Shown here: positions 16,670 through 24,897 of the stretch, one piece after another | How positions within the stretch are numbered: position 1 is the first letter of the stretch | Layout: every line of letters starts with the position of its first letter | Assembly: GCF_963675635.1 (NCBI RefSeq) | Contig: NZ_OY776488.1 | Coordinates: 2,500,001 to 2,564,000 of the forward strand | Reading direction: 5' to 3' | Origin: an uncultured Pseudodesulfovibrio sp. | GTDB lineage: Bacteria > Desulfobacterota > Desulfovibrionia > Desulfovibrionales > Desulfovibrionaceae | DNA: 64,000 nucleotides | Program-made: the position numbers and the translations under genes | Notes under the pieces: generated by a model | The model's input: the letters and a program-made list of their open reading frames with translations, nothing else | What the model was told of the DNA's origin: nothing | Database searches by the model: none

Positions 16670-16973
16670 TATTAGCGTTGCTCTTACTATGATTCTGGAT
16701 ATTGGATTTTGTTCTCGTTACGACGACTTTTGTTGGGGTTGGGGTGAATATCACTTTGAAATGGGACTTCTTCTTTTTTTCGTTGGCCTTTTCATGTTCA
16801 TCATAGCGTTTCGCAAAGGGCAGCGAGACTATACAAAAGTGTTCATCTGTCCCCAATGCGAAACGGCCCTTCCGTTCGCAGAAGTCCCGGGTGAAATTTG
16901 CCCAAAATGCCACACCAAGTTGGAACCGCTTGAAGGTTTCTACGAACGACACCCGAAATTGAAAGAAAAATAA
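16620..16973 (+). CDS. Putative immunity protein 1: membrane helices plus zinc-ribbon tail
   Basis: 117 aa from ATG 16620 (AGGGGA about 12 nt upstream), overlapping the Rhs stop by 50 bp. Two hydrophobic segments (about 7-27 and 48-64) are followed by RKGQRDY and a zinc-ribbon-like tail with CPQC and CPKC, ending LEPLEGFYERHPKLKEK. The tail is almost identical to that of the 18595 protein and similar to the 17600 protein, while the N-terminal half differs. Position directly after a toxin tip is the usual place of an immunity gene; no known immunity family is recognised. The N-terminal part is AT-richer than its neighbours. Confidence 0.7.
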   Translation: MKIKKVDFLILGGGGASISVALTMILDIGFCSRYDDFCWGWGEYHFEMGLLLFFVGLFMFIIAFRKGQRDYTKVFICPQCETALPFAEVPGEICPKCHTKLEPLEGFYERHPKLKEK

Positions 16974-16979
16974 CACATC

Positions 16980-17015
16980 GGAATCTTGGCGTTATCTGAC
17001 CGAGGCTCCTTTTTT
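16980..17015 (+). terminator. Terminator after Rhs module 1
   Basis: GGAATCTTGG and CCGAGGCTCC pair imperfectly (one mismatch, two G-U) around CGTTATCTGA, followed by TTTTTT. The same element recurs at 17948-17983. Confidence 0.7.
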
Positions 17016-17038
17016 AATTAAACATTTGACCGCCAAGA

Positions 17039-17414
17039 ATCCATAGAGGACGCTAGCGGAGATGCGGACTGGTATGGGTATTGTTTGGATGACCCGGTGA
17101 ATATGGCGGACCCTTCTGGGTTATTCGCATTTATTGGGCCATTGTTATCAGGACTAGCGGGAGCAACAGGCATTGCGACCTTGGGAGCTGGCGGGGCCGC
17201 CCTTACTGAGGATGGTCTCGGAGCGTTGGCCGACAAAAATGAAGGTAATCCATTCAAAGCCACCAAGGGAACCGCGAAAGCCGTGGCGGGAGCCGCTGCT
17301 ATCAACGCAGGAATTGGCGCAACAGCGGCGAGTGGCGCTGGAATTGCCAAAGCTGTACCGGCAGCCGCTGCAACCGCACCAACGATAATCAGGCAGGGAA
17401 AAGAAGCGACGAAG
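17039..17414 (+). repeat. Rhs C-terminal direct repeat, unit B
   Basis: Second copy of the repeat at 16033-16480. Homology ends earlier, near 17414, where a different tip begins. Confidence 0.88.
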
Positions 17415-17624
17415 GCAATCAGTAATGGCATTAACAATGTCACCAGAAATCCGTCGATATCTAAACCGCTTACTGCTGCTGAAGATTTTGTTAATTCTGC
17501 ATTGCCAACGGGCTCCCCTATGCCGAGCAAGGCCGGATACGCTGGTGGGATGTATGGACAGATTTTTGATGTTGAAGAACAAATTTACGAGGCCAACAAA
17601 TGGTTAAAAAAACAATTCAAATAA
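17040..17624 (+). CDS. Orphan Rhs C-terminal tip 2 (start-less cassette)
   Basis: The frame is open from a TAA at 17019-17021 and has no ATG with a ribosome site before the Rhs motif. It reads EDASGDADWYGYCLDDPVNM, ADPSGL, the Gly/Ala-rich segment, then a unique tip of about 70 residues from KAISNGINN to NKWLKKQFK. Without the YD-repeat core and after a terminator it is probably silent, serving as a donor that could replace the expressed Rhs end by recombination. Internal TTG/GTG/ATG codons at 17085-17102 could give a short product. The tip function is unknown. Confidence 0.65.
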   Translation, partial: SIEDASGDADWYGYCLDDPVNMADPSGLFAFIGPLLSGLAGATGIATLGAGGAALTEDGLGALADKNEGNPFKATKGTAKAVAGAAAINAGIGATAASGAGIAKAVPAAAATAPTIIRQGKEATKAISNGINNVTRNPSISKPLTAAEDFVNSALPTGSPMPSKAGYAGGMYGQIFDVEEQIYEANKWLKKQFK

Positions 17625-17941
17625 AATGGTCAGCCATCGCAAGTGGAGTCATATTGATCATTTTAGGAATATGGATGGACCCAGAAAGTACACGCGCATA
17701 TGGAGATCTTCCTATTCCCGCATACGCTGATTTGATATGGATATTTCTTGGCTTGATTATAATCTGGTATGGAGTCTGGGGGCACCGCCGACAAGCACAA
17801 AGGCAGAGCGATTTCATTTGCCCTCGATGTGAAAAGGTATATTTGACCGCCACGAAAATCTCCCAATGTAGAAACTGCAATGTCCCTTTGGAACCGCTTG
17901 AAGGTTTCTACAAACGACACCCGGAATTAAAAGAAGAATAA
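17600..17941 (+). CDS. Putative immunity protein 2: membrane helices plus zinc-ribbon tail
   Basis: 113 aa, overlapping orphan tip 2 by 25 bp. It starts MVKKTIQIKWSAIASG; two hydrophobic stretches (about 9-24 and 41-58) precede RQAQRQSDFICPRC and a second Cys pair CRNC, ending LEPLEGFYKRHPELKEE. The tail is related to, but more diverged than, the tails of the 16620 and 18595 proteins; the N-terminal half is unrelated to both. Presumed cognate immunity for tip 2, inferred from position and repeated layout. Confidence 0.65.
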   Translation: MVKKTIQIKWSAIASGVILIILGIWMDPESTRAYGDLPIPAYADLIWIFLGLIIIWYGVWGHRRQAQRQSDFICPRCEKVYLTATKISQCRNCNVPLEPLEGFYKRHPELKEE

Positions 17942-17947
17942 CACATA

Positions 17948-17983
17948 GGAGTCTTGGCGTTATCTGACCGAGGCTCCTTTTTT
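17948..17983 (+). terminator. Terminator after Rhs module 2
   Basis: GGAGTCTTGG and CCGAGGCTCC form a 10-bp stem (two G-U) around CGTTATCTGA, followed by TTTTTT. Confidence 0.75.
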
Positions 17984-18002
17984 AGTTGAATATTTGACTT
18001 CC

Positions 18003-18653
18003 CATGACCCTATAGGCGACGCTGGCGGAGATGCAGACTGGCATGGGTATTGTTTGGATGACTCGGTGAATATGGCGGCCCCTTCGGGGATATTCGCATT
18101 TGTTGGGCCATTGTTATCAGGTCTAGCAGGAGCGACAGGCATTGCGACCTTGGGAGCAGGCGGGACCACCCTTACTACGGATGGTCTCGGAGCGTTGGGC
18201 GACAAAAACGAAAGCGATCCATTCAAAGCCACCAAGGAAACCGCGAAGGCCGTTGCGGGAGCCGCTGCTATCAACGCAGGAATTGGCGCAACAGCGGCGA
18301 GTGGCGCTGGAATTGCCAAAGCTGTACCGGCAGCCGCTGCAGCCGCACCAACGATAATCAGACAGGGGAAAGAAGCGACGAAGGCCGTCGCAGGAAAAGG
18401 GAAGGCAGCCCTCAAAGCCGGAGTTGAATGGGCAAAGGCGAACCCTCAAAGAACTGAAAAAGTACCTCGCATTGCGAATGACATACTAAATGACAGCCTC
18501 CCCCCTGAAACAGAAGAAGGCAAAATCATTGTCACTGGAAAAAACGTTGCCAAGAAAATGCTCGACGCCCTTTTGAGCAACAAGGACTCACTCAATGAAG
18601 TCTCTAGGAAAAAAGAAAGTAAACGCACTCATGTTGCTTGGTGGATGCGTTAA
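18003..18653 (+). CDS. Orphan Rhs C-terminal tip 3 (start-less cassette)
   Basis: A third copy of the Rhs end, again without a proper start; the nearest codon is a TTG at 17994. It reads HDPIGDAGGDADWHGYCLDD, then SVNMAAPSGI, so the conserved DDPVN and DPSGL motifs have become DDSVN and APSGI. The Gly/Ala-rich segment and an additional shared stretch (KGKAALKAGVEWAKANP) match unit A. The tip from about 18444 is unique, about 70 residues, ending THVAWWMR. It overlaps the next gene by 59 bp. Likely a silent donor cassette with some decay. Confidence 0.65.
   Translation, partial: HDPIGDAGGDADWHGYCLDDSVNMAAPSGIFAFVGPLLSGLAGATGIATLGAGGTTLTTDGLGALGDKNESDPFKATKETAKAVAGAAAINAGIGATAASGAGIAKAVPAAAAAAPTIIRQGKEATKAVAGKGKAALKAGVEWAKANPQRTEKVPRIANDILNDSLPPETEEGKIIVTGKNVAKKMLDALLSNKDSLNEVSRKKESKRTHVAWWMR
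18005..18443 (+). repeat. Rhs C-terminal direct repeat, unit C
   Basis: Third copy of the repeat at 16033-16480, matching unit A over its full length, including the part that unit B lacks. Confidence 0.88.
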
Positions 18654-18957
18654 CACATGTCTCGGATACCAAATAGCAACAACACCTCAATGGTGTGATG
18701 CGCACTGGCCATTTTGCTGGGATTGGAGTTCGTACAATATCCCACTTGGCATAACCGTAGCAGCTATTGGGATATTCATGTTCATCATGGCGTTTCGCAA
18801 AGGGCAGCGAGACTATGCAGAAGTGTTCATCTGTCCCCAATGCGAAACGGCCCTTCCGTTCGCAGAAGTCCCGGGTGAAATTTGCCCCAAATGCCACACC
18901 AAGTTGGAATCGCTTGAGGGCTTCTACGAACGGCACCCGGAATTGAAAGAAGAATAG
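18595..18957 (+). CDS. Putative immunity protein 3: membrane helices plus zinc-ribbon tail
   Basis: 120 aa, overlapping orphan tip 3 by 59 bp. N-terminus MKSLGKKKVNALMLLGG with two membrane segments, then the same MAFRKGQRDY junction and CPQC/CPKC tail as the 16620 protein. The nucleotide match to 16806-16976 runs from about 18785 to the stop, so the homology edge is inside the gene. No terminator copy follows; the PHP-glycosyltransferase gene converges 45 bp later. Immunity role inferred. Confidence 0.65.
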   Translation: MKSLGKKKVNALMLLGGCVNTCLGYQIATTPQWCDAHWPFCWDWSSYNIPLGITVAAIGIFMFIMAFRKGQRDYAEVFICPQCETALPFAEVPGEICPKCHTKLESLEGFYERHPELKEE

Positions 18958-19002
18958 CAAAGAAGCCCTGGGTATCTTGGTATATTTTCATCTTCAGCTC
19001 AA

Positions 19003-21435
19003 TCATGCGGCAACGTGTGAGCCGAATATCTCCCAGGTTTTTAGGAAGGTGGCGTCAAAAGTACGATTTTCCACGTGGGCGCGGGCCTTGAGGCGCATGT
19101 ATTCGATGCGCTCCGGGGTATCGACCATATGGATGATGGCCCGGAGCAGGGAATCGGGACTGTCGGCCGGAACAATGAAGCCGGTCTCGTTGGGCAGGAT
19201 ATTTTCCGCAGGACCGCCCTTGTCCGTGACGATGACAGGCAGACCTGAGGACTGGGCTTCCAGCACCACATTGCCGAAAGTGTCCGTAGCCGATGGAAAG
19301 ACGAACAGGTCGGCCGAGGCATAGGCCTGTGCCAACGATTCCCCTTTGAGCACGCCGGTGAACGTCACGGGCGAACCCCGAAGTATACGTTGCATTTCCT
19401 TGAGATACGGGCCGTCGCCCACCACGATGAGCTGTAACCCGTCCCGCATTTTCGCGGCCTTCCCGAAACTCTCGGCAAGCACGTCCAGGCCTTTTTCGCG
19501 GGACACGCGCCCCACATACAGAAGTTTGAGCCGGCTGCCCACATCAAACCGATTAAAAAACCCGTTGCGCTTATCCGGGTGAAAGCGGTCCGTGTCCACA
19601 CCGCGCGGATAGGTCACGATTTTCCCCGGGTCGATTCCCTTGTCGGCCAATTCGAATCTGGTGGCCTCCGACGGCGCATAGATGACCTGCATCTGGTTGT
19701 AAAACCAACTCATATACCGCCAACAGCCGTCTTCCAGAGTCGCGTCTTCGGTGAACGCGCCCACATACTCGGGAAACGCCGTGTGATACGTGCCATGAAA
19801 CGGGAGCTTCAAGATCTTTGAAACAGCAAGAGCCGCCAGGCCGACCGGACCGGGTGTTGCCGCGAGAATACAGTCGTATTCCTGTTCAAAACAGTGTGTG
19901 AGCATTTCCAGAAACGGCGGGTAGGCCAGAGTTATCTCGGGATATTCCGGAACAGAGAACCGACCTACCGGGGCGAAGCTGACCGCTCCGGGAACGTCCG
20001 CATTGGCTCCACAGGTAATGACGGTCATGTCCTTGCCGTGACGGGCCACCATCTTGAGTTGTTGCCTGATGGTCCGGGCCACGCCATTCATCTCGTCAAA
20101 GGTGTCCGTAAAATGGGCGATTTTGAGATCGTCCCCGGTTCGATGGCACTTTTTCTGCCGAAACCGGGCCAGACATTCCCGCGAGAAAGCCCGCTCCGAG
20201 GAAAAAAGATCATACCCCACGAAATACGGGGCAAGCAGTGCATAGAGCGACCCAGCCGACCCGATGGAATGAAACACGTCAAAAAAATTGGCACCGAGCA
20301 TCGAGTTCAGCGTCCGATCCGCGAATTCGGAAAGCACCCGGTTGGCGGCAAGCGACACGAACCTCGCCCACTCCTTTTCCAATACGACAACATCATTGAT
20401 CCTGCCCCGTGCAATGCGCATGAGCGTCGGATCATGAGCGATAATATCACCGGCCTCCTTGAGCAGCATTTCCTGCACGGAATCACTGGGACCGTACTCG
20501 CGGTGCAAGGTGGCTTTCCCCCGTCCGATGAGCCGTTGAAACAGATTGGTGAGTGTCGTTTTTTTCTCCTCGCCGGGAGCTAGGGCAGACTTGAGAAACC
20601 GGAAACAGAGATGTTCCGAAACCTCGGGGCTCATGGTTCCCATGCGCGAACGGTAGAACTGATAGCCGATGCCGTACAGATTGTGCGCCATGGTACGGGG
20701 TGTCGCCGGTATGCCGACGGGGATGCAGGTATGTTGGCTCACACCGTCAAGCACGCTGTTCATGCACGGGCCGCCCGTGAACCGCGTATACATGCGCGCT
20801 ATATTGAGCGAACTGTGATCGTCGGACCCGCCGGTCAGCCCTTTTTCCCATGGAACCTCGCCATGAGGCTTTATGTCATGAGTATTGGACAGGCGCTCGA
20901 TGTCCATGGGCGTGAGTTTGGTGACGATATTCCGCAGCGTCTGGTTCTGCCTCGCGTCACGGGTGCCGTTCTCTTCAAACACGTCAAAAAGCAGCAGCGC
21001 CTGCTCGAAGTGGGCAGGCGTCAGCCGGTCATTGACGGCGAAGAGCGGGTGCGCCAGCACATGGACGATCTCCTGCTCCCGAAGATAGGAAACAAGATCG
21101 AACACATTCTCGCGATATCGCTGGATGTCGTCATGCTGCGATTCGGAGATGTGGTAGGCGAGCACATGCAGTTTGCATTTGTCTTCCGGGAAATACGTCG
21201 TGATTTCTTCCGAGATGAACGTCCCCGGCAGATGGGCAATCTCAAGCGCCCCGGCAATGGTGTTATGGTCGGTGATGGTGACCATATCCATTCCTCGAGA
21301 ACGGGCGATATTGTACAGATTGAGCGGTTCGGTGAAACTTTCCGGGCACCCTATTTTTTGAAGTATCCACTGAGACGGGCGGGTGGAAAATCTGGAGTGG
21401 ACATGCATGTCCACCGAAAACATGAAATCAGCCAT
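19003..21435 (-). CDS. PHP-domain and family 4 glycosyltransferase fusion
   Basis: 810 aa. The N-terminal part (about 1-270) is a PHP metal-dependent phosphoesterase-like domain: DMHVHSRFS (His11, His13), TITDHNTIAG, a later HVLAHP and GGSDDHS are metal-ligand motifs. A linker of about 170 residues follows. Residues of about 440-810 are a GT-B glycosyltransferase (TDTFDEMNGVARTIRQQL, PRGVDTDRFHPDK, LLYVGRVSREKGLDVLAE, FPSATDTFGNVVLEAQSSG). The start at 21435 follows GGAGG; the frame is open to 21576. Substrates are unknown; it resembles mannosyltransferases of the MgtA type in its second half. Confidence 0.85.
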   Translation of the reverse strand: MADFMFSVDMHVHSRFSTRPSQWILQKIGCPESFTEPLNLYNIARSRGMDMVTITDHNTIAGALEIAHLPGTFISEEITTYFPEDKCKLHVLAYHISESQHDDIQRYRENVFDLVSYLREQEIVHVLAHPLFAVNDRLTPAHFEQALLLFDVFEENGTRDARQNQTLRNIVTKLTPMDIERLSNTHDIKPHGEVPWEKGLTGGSDDHSSLNIARMYTRFTGGPCMNSVLDGVSQHTCIPVGIPATPRTMAHNLYGIGYQFYRSRMGTMSPEVSEHLCFRFLKSALAPGEEKKTTLTNLFQRLIGRGKATLHREYGPSDSVQEMLLKEAGDIIAHDPTLMRIARGRINDVVVLEKEWARFVSLAANRVLSEFADRTLNSMLGANFFDVFHSIGSAGSLYALLAPYFVGYDLFSSERAFSRECLARFRQKKCHRTGDDLKIAHFTDTFDEMNGVARTIRQQLKMVARHGKDMTVITCGANADVPGAVSFAPVGRFSVPEYPEITLAYPPFLEMLTHCFEQEYDCILAATPGPVGLAALAVSKILKLPFHGTYHTAFPEYVGAFTEDATLEDGCWRYMSWFYNQMQVIYAPSEATRFELADKGIDPGKIVTYPRGVDTDRFHPDKRNGFFNRFDVGSRLKLLYVGRVSREKGLDVLAESFGKAAKMRDGLQLIVVGDGPYLKEMQRILRGSPVTFTGVLKGESLAQAYASADLFVFPSATDTFGNVVLEAQSSGLPVIVTDKGGPAENILPNETGFIVPADSPDSLLRAIIHMVDTPERIEYMRLKARAHVENRTFDATFLKTWEIFGSHVAA

Positions 21436-21461
21436 GGGTGCCTCCGCGAGAACACAACACG

Positions 21462-21809
21462 TCACGCACAGCGAGTAAGTCCTTCTTCCGCCGCAGACTG
21501 GCAGGAGACGCACAGTCGGGCCAAAGGATTGGCCTTGAGTCGGGCAACGCCTATCTCCTCGCCGCACTCTTCGCACATGCCATAATCACTTTGGACCAAT
21601 CGCCTGAGCGCGTTTTCCATTTCCCTGATCCGCTTGATACGGCGACACTGCATGGAGACATTCAACCCATGCTGGGCCAGCTGGGATGCGAAGTCAGTAT
21701 CGTCCGGACAATTTTCAACAGCCAGAACATCGGTAATTTCCTGATCTGTCATGGTATGCAGCCCCTGCACGAGGTGCATGCGTATTTCCTTGATCTGCGT
21801 CTTGGTCAT
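21462..21809 (-). CDS. DksA/TraR-family C4 zinc-finger protein
   Basis: 115 aa. The C-terminus carries CEECGEEIGVARLKANP and CVSC, the four-Cys zinc finger of DksA/TraR proteins that bind the RNA polymerase secondary channel. A coiled-coil region precedes it (QCRRIKRIREMENALRRL). DksA itself is longer (about 150 aa), so this is a DksA-like paralogue. Start at 21809 with CAGGGAGGACCCA upstream. It lies 26 bp before the PHP-glycosyltransferase gene on the same strand. Confidence 0.85.
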   Translation of the reverse strand: MTKTQIKEIRMHLVQGLHTMTDQEITDVLAVENCPDDTDFASQLAQHGLNVSMQCRRIKRIREMENALRRLVQSDYGMCEECGEEIGVARLKANPLARLCVSCQSAAEEGLTRCA

Positions 21810-21990
21810 TGGGTCCTCCCTGTCAGATTGGTTCGACACCTTCTTCACCTTCTTAAATATATCGGGAGGGAAACGGGTGCCGCTCCGGTTACAAAAGCCA
21901 GACAATTCCGCGTAATCCGGCCTTCAAACTCATGGACGAATGCGACAAACAGCGATAGTCTTTCCAACGGATAACCACACTGGAGTCGTC

Positions 21991-22434
21991 ATGAAATGGA
22001 TGTACGTCTTATTCGCCCTGCTGGCCGGAGCCATGATGCCGGTACAGGCAGGCATCAACCTGCGACTGAAAGGTTCACTGGGAGATCCCATATGGGCAGC
22101 CACGGCCTCATTCGCCGTCGGCACGCTGGTCCTGTTCGTCTATGCCTTTGCCACCAAGGCGCCGGTCCCGGCTTTGGGCATGGCGGCCTCCGCCCCCTGG
22201 TGGTCTTGGACTGGAGGAGCGCTGGGCGCATTCTTCGTGTTCGCCATCATCATTCTGGCCGGCAAACTCGGCGCTGCGACAATGATGGCCTGGCTCCTGG
22301 CCGGGCAATTCATAGCTGCCCTGATCCTTGACCACTACGGATTAATCAGTTTTAACGTACATACCATTTCCTGGCAGAGAATTGCCGGCGTTTTCCTCCT
22401 CATCGTCGGAGCGACGCTGATAAACAGGTATTAA
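21991..22434 (+). CDS. DMT-superfamily small transporter (YdcZ/DUF606-like)
   Basis: 147 aa, five hydrophobic segments, starting MKWMYVLFALLAGAMMPVQAGINLRLKGSLGDPIWA, the signature of DUF606/YdcZ half-size transporters. The substrate is unknown. ATG 21991 has GGAG 6 nt upstream. It is divergent from the DksA-like gene and about 95 bp before the prenyltransferase gene, with no terminator between them. Confidence 0.8.
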   Translation: MKWMYVLFALLAGAMMPVQAGINLRLKGSLGDPIWAATASFAVGTLVLFVYAFATKAPVPALGMAASAPWWSWTGGALGAFFVFAIIILAGKLGAATMMAWLLAGQFIAALILDHYGLISFNVHTISWQRIAGVFLLIVGATLINRY

Positions 22435-22528
22435 TAAAAGACACCCCCCTCCCGAGCCGACTCACCTTGCGCGCATGCGCACACAAAAGTTAAGGAAGAA
22501 GAGGGAGGGAGGCCTTCGGAGGCACGAT

Positions 22529-23392
22529 ATGAAATTCGTCAAGAACCTCGGCACGGTATGCCGGATGATCAAGATCGAGCACTCGATCTTTGCACTGCCC
22601 TTTGCGTACATGGGCGCATTCCTGGCCGCAGGCGGCTGGCCCGGACTGTATAACCTGGTCATCCTGACAATCGCCATGGTCGCAATACGCTCATTCGCCA
22701 TGGCCTTTAACAGATATGCGGACCTCGACATTGACCGCGAGAATCCACGCACCCAAAAACGTGAACTGGTCACAGGAGAGCTGTCCACAGGCTTTACCCT
22801 GATGTTCATTGTGGGAACCGCCGTGGTTTTCATCGTCGCCTGCGCCATGATGAACCCGCTATGCCTCAAGCTGTCGCCCATAGCCCTGATACTGTCCTCC
22901 GCCTACAGCTTCTGCAAACGGTTCACCCACTGGTGCCACTTCGTGCTCGGTTCAGTGTTGGGTCTGGCCCCTGTCGCCGGCTGGCTCTGTGTGGACCCGA
23001 CTGTCACCCTGCCTGCGATCCTGCTCTTTTGCGGCGTAACCATGTGGGTGGCCGGATTCGACCTGCTCTACGCCTGTCAGGATGCGGACTTTGACCGGGA
23101 ACGCGGCCTTTTCTCCATTCCGTCACGTCTGGGCATCCCGGCTGCGCTCGGCATCTCCACTCTGAGCCACGCCACCACCGCAGCCTTTTTCCTGCTCGCA
23201 GGCTGGGCCGCAGGTCTCGGTAGCATCTACTTCCTCACTGCCACGGCAATGGGCATCACCCTCATGGCCGAGCACCTGCTCGTCAAAGCGGACGACATGA
23301 GTCGTGTAAACGTGGCGTTTTTCACCATGAACGGCGTGATATCTGTTGCCCTCTTCATCGGAACCGTTCTCGACCTGATGACACGAGGCTAA
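22529..23392 (+). CDS. UbiA-family prenyltransferase (MqnP-like)
   Basis: 287 aa polytopic membrane protein. First aspartate motif NRYADLDIDREN (Asn61, Asp65, Asp69) and second motif DLLYACQDADFDRERGLFS bind the prenyl diphosphate through Mg. The N-terminal MIKIEHSIFALPFAYMGA is typical of UbiA/MqnP enzymes that prenylate the aromatic precursor of menaquinone; in sulfate reducers the futalosine route makes MqnP the likely role. GGAGG precedes ATG 22529, which decides the start over 22475. Confidence 0.85.
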   Translation: MKFVKNLGTVCRMIKIEHSIFALPFAYMGAFLAAGGWPGLYNLVILTIAMVAIRSFAMAFNRYADLDIDRENPRTQKRELVTGELSTGFTLMFIVGTAVVFIVACAMMNPLCLKLSPIALILSSAYSFCKRFTHWCHFVLGSVLGLAPVAGWLCVDPTVTLPAILLFCGVTMWVAGFDLLYACQDADFDRERGLFSIPSRLGIPAALGISTLSHATTAAFFLLAGWAAGLGSIYFLTATAMGITLMAEHLLVKADDMSRVNVAFFTMNGVISVALFIGTVLDLMTRG

Positions 23393-23416
23393 TACTCACA
23401 GGACACAAGACTGCCC

Positions 23417-24727
23417 ATGCAAGAACGAATTGAATTCGCGATCACATTCCTGACCGACTGGCTCCACTCCACAGTGCTGACCGGGACGATGCTTGCCCAA
23501 TGGGGCTGTGTTGTCGGCACCTATCTGGTGACAGCCCTCCTTTGGCGCGGTCTGGAACGCCGCCTGTTCGCCTGGGTGGATACAACAATCGAAAACGCCC
23601 TTGGGCGATCTCTTCTCAGGGCATTGGTGGACGTAGGCAACGTTGCCATGTTTATTGTCTTCATGCAGGTCTGCGCGGCAGTGTTCTGGTCCATGAACAT
23701 GACACCCCGAGTGCTCAACGCAGCCAGCGACCTTGCCGTCGCCTGGATCATCATCCGCTTCCTGACCGGCATGATGCCCAACAATCCGCTTGCACGAGGC
23801 GTAGCCCTGATCGTCTGGAGCGTCGCCGCCTTGAGCATATTCGGGCTGCTCACTCCGATCACGGATTTTCTGGAAGGTCTCCGCATGACCGTCGGCGGCA
23901 CGTCCTTCACAGCACTGGGAGTCATCAAGGGTTTTGCCCTGGCCGCGCTATTCCTACAGGCAGCCGCGACAGTCGCCCAGTTCGCGACAAGCCGGATCAA
24001 CGCCATTTCAGGGTTATCCCCTTCCGTTCAGGTACTCATGACCAAAGCGGTCAAAGTGGGCCTGTATACAACGGCGATCTTGTTCGCCATGTCCAGCGTG
24101 GGCATCGACCTGACCAGCCTCGCCATATTCTCAAGCGCTCTCGGCGTAGGCATCGGTTTCGGACTCAAGACAATCTTTTCCAACTATGTGGCGGGCATTC
24201 TCCTGCTCATGGACAAATCCATCAAGCCGGGCGACACCATCGAGGTAGGCAGTGTCTTTGGCGTTGTCCGCGAAATGCATGGCCGATACACCTCGATCCT
24301 GACCCGTGACGGCATGGAATACCTCATCCCCAATGAGCTGCTCATTTCCGGCGAGGTGATCAACTGGACATACTCGGACAGAAATGTCCGCATCAAGATT
24401 CCGGTCGGCATTGCTTATGAATCTGATGTTGAAAAAGCCATGGAGCTGCTTTCAAAGGCATGTGTTGGTGTCAAACGCGTCCTCCGCAATCCGGCCCCGG
24501 CATCACGACTCATGGGATTCGGCGACAGTTCCGTAGACCTCCAGCTCCGCATCTGGATCAGCGACGCCGAAGACGGGGTTGCCAACGTGCGAAGCGAAAT
24601 TCTACTCAATGTATGGAACCTTTTCCATGAGCACGGCATCGAATTCCCGTTCCCGCAGCGCGACATGTTCCTCAAGTCCGGTTCGTCGTTATCGGTGACT
24701 CTGGAAAAGGAAGCAGCTCAAGAATAG
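23417..24727 (+). CDS. MscS-family mechanosensitive channel
   Basis: 436 aa. Several N-terminal membrane helices (to about 210), then the pore helix and beta domain: SSALGVGIGFGLKTIFSNYV, GILLLMDKSIKPGDTIEV and GVVREMHGRYTSILTRDGMEYLIPNE are MscS hallmarks. It releases solutes on hypo-osmotic shock. It starts 24 bp after the prenyltransferase stop and may share its transcript; a strong terminator follows. Confidence 0.9.
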   Translation: MQERIEFAITFLTDWLHSTVLTGTMLAQWGCVVGTYLVTALLWRGLERRLFAWVDTTIENALGRSLLRALVDVGNVAMFIVFMQVCAAVFWSMNMTPRVLNAASDLAVAWIIIRFLTGMMPNNPLARGVALIVWSVAALSIFGLLTPITDFLEGLRMTVGGTSFTALGVIKGFALAALFLQAAATVAQFATSRINAISGLSPSVQVLMTKAVKVGLYTTAILFAMSSVGIDLTSLAIFSSALGVGIGFGLKTIFSNYVAGILLLMDKSIKPGDTIEVGSVFGVVREMHGRYTSILTRDGMEYLIPNELLISGEVINWTYSDRNVRIKIPVGIAYESDVEKAMELLSKACVGVKRVLRNPAPASRLMGFGDSSVDLQLRIWISDAEDGVANVRSEILLNVWNLFHEHGIEFPFPQRDMFLKSGSSLSVTLEKEAAQE

Positions 24728-24772
24728 CGTATACTTTACCGACAACAATCTGATTTTACACATTATAACGCC

Positions 24773-24811
24773 AAAAAAATGGAACGCTCGTGAAGAACGT
24801 TCCCTTTTTTT
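24773..24811 (+). terminator. Terminator after the MscS gene
   Basis: GGAACG and CGTTCC pair, with an A-run before and a seven-T run after. Confidence 0.85.
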
Positions 24812-24822
24812 GGAAATTTATC

Positions 24823-24864
24823 TTGACTATCAAACTAATGTCCACCTATGAATCTTGATATTCA
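24823..24864 (+). promoter_or_regulatory. Promoter and candidate operator of the metal exporter-marR operon
   Basis: TTGACT (24823-24828), an 18-bp spacer and TATGAA (24847-24852) form a promoter. TGAATCTTGATATTCA at 24849-24864, a palindrome of TGAAT and ATTCA arms, overlaps the -10 box and start point. This is a typical position for a repressor site; the MarR-type regulator encoded second in the operon is the obvious candidate. Confidence 0.55.
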
Positions 24865-24897
24865 AACTATATCACTTTCAAACAAGTAGAGATTCAT

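Noticed and set aside
16000..18415. Three similar antisense reading frames (minus strand, 16000-16500, 17018-17530, 17960-18415) with Ala/Pro-rich products
   Set aside because: They mirror the Gly/Ala-rich segment of the Rhs repeats and carry no ribosome site; the sense frame has the Rhs motifs.
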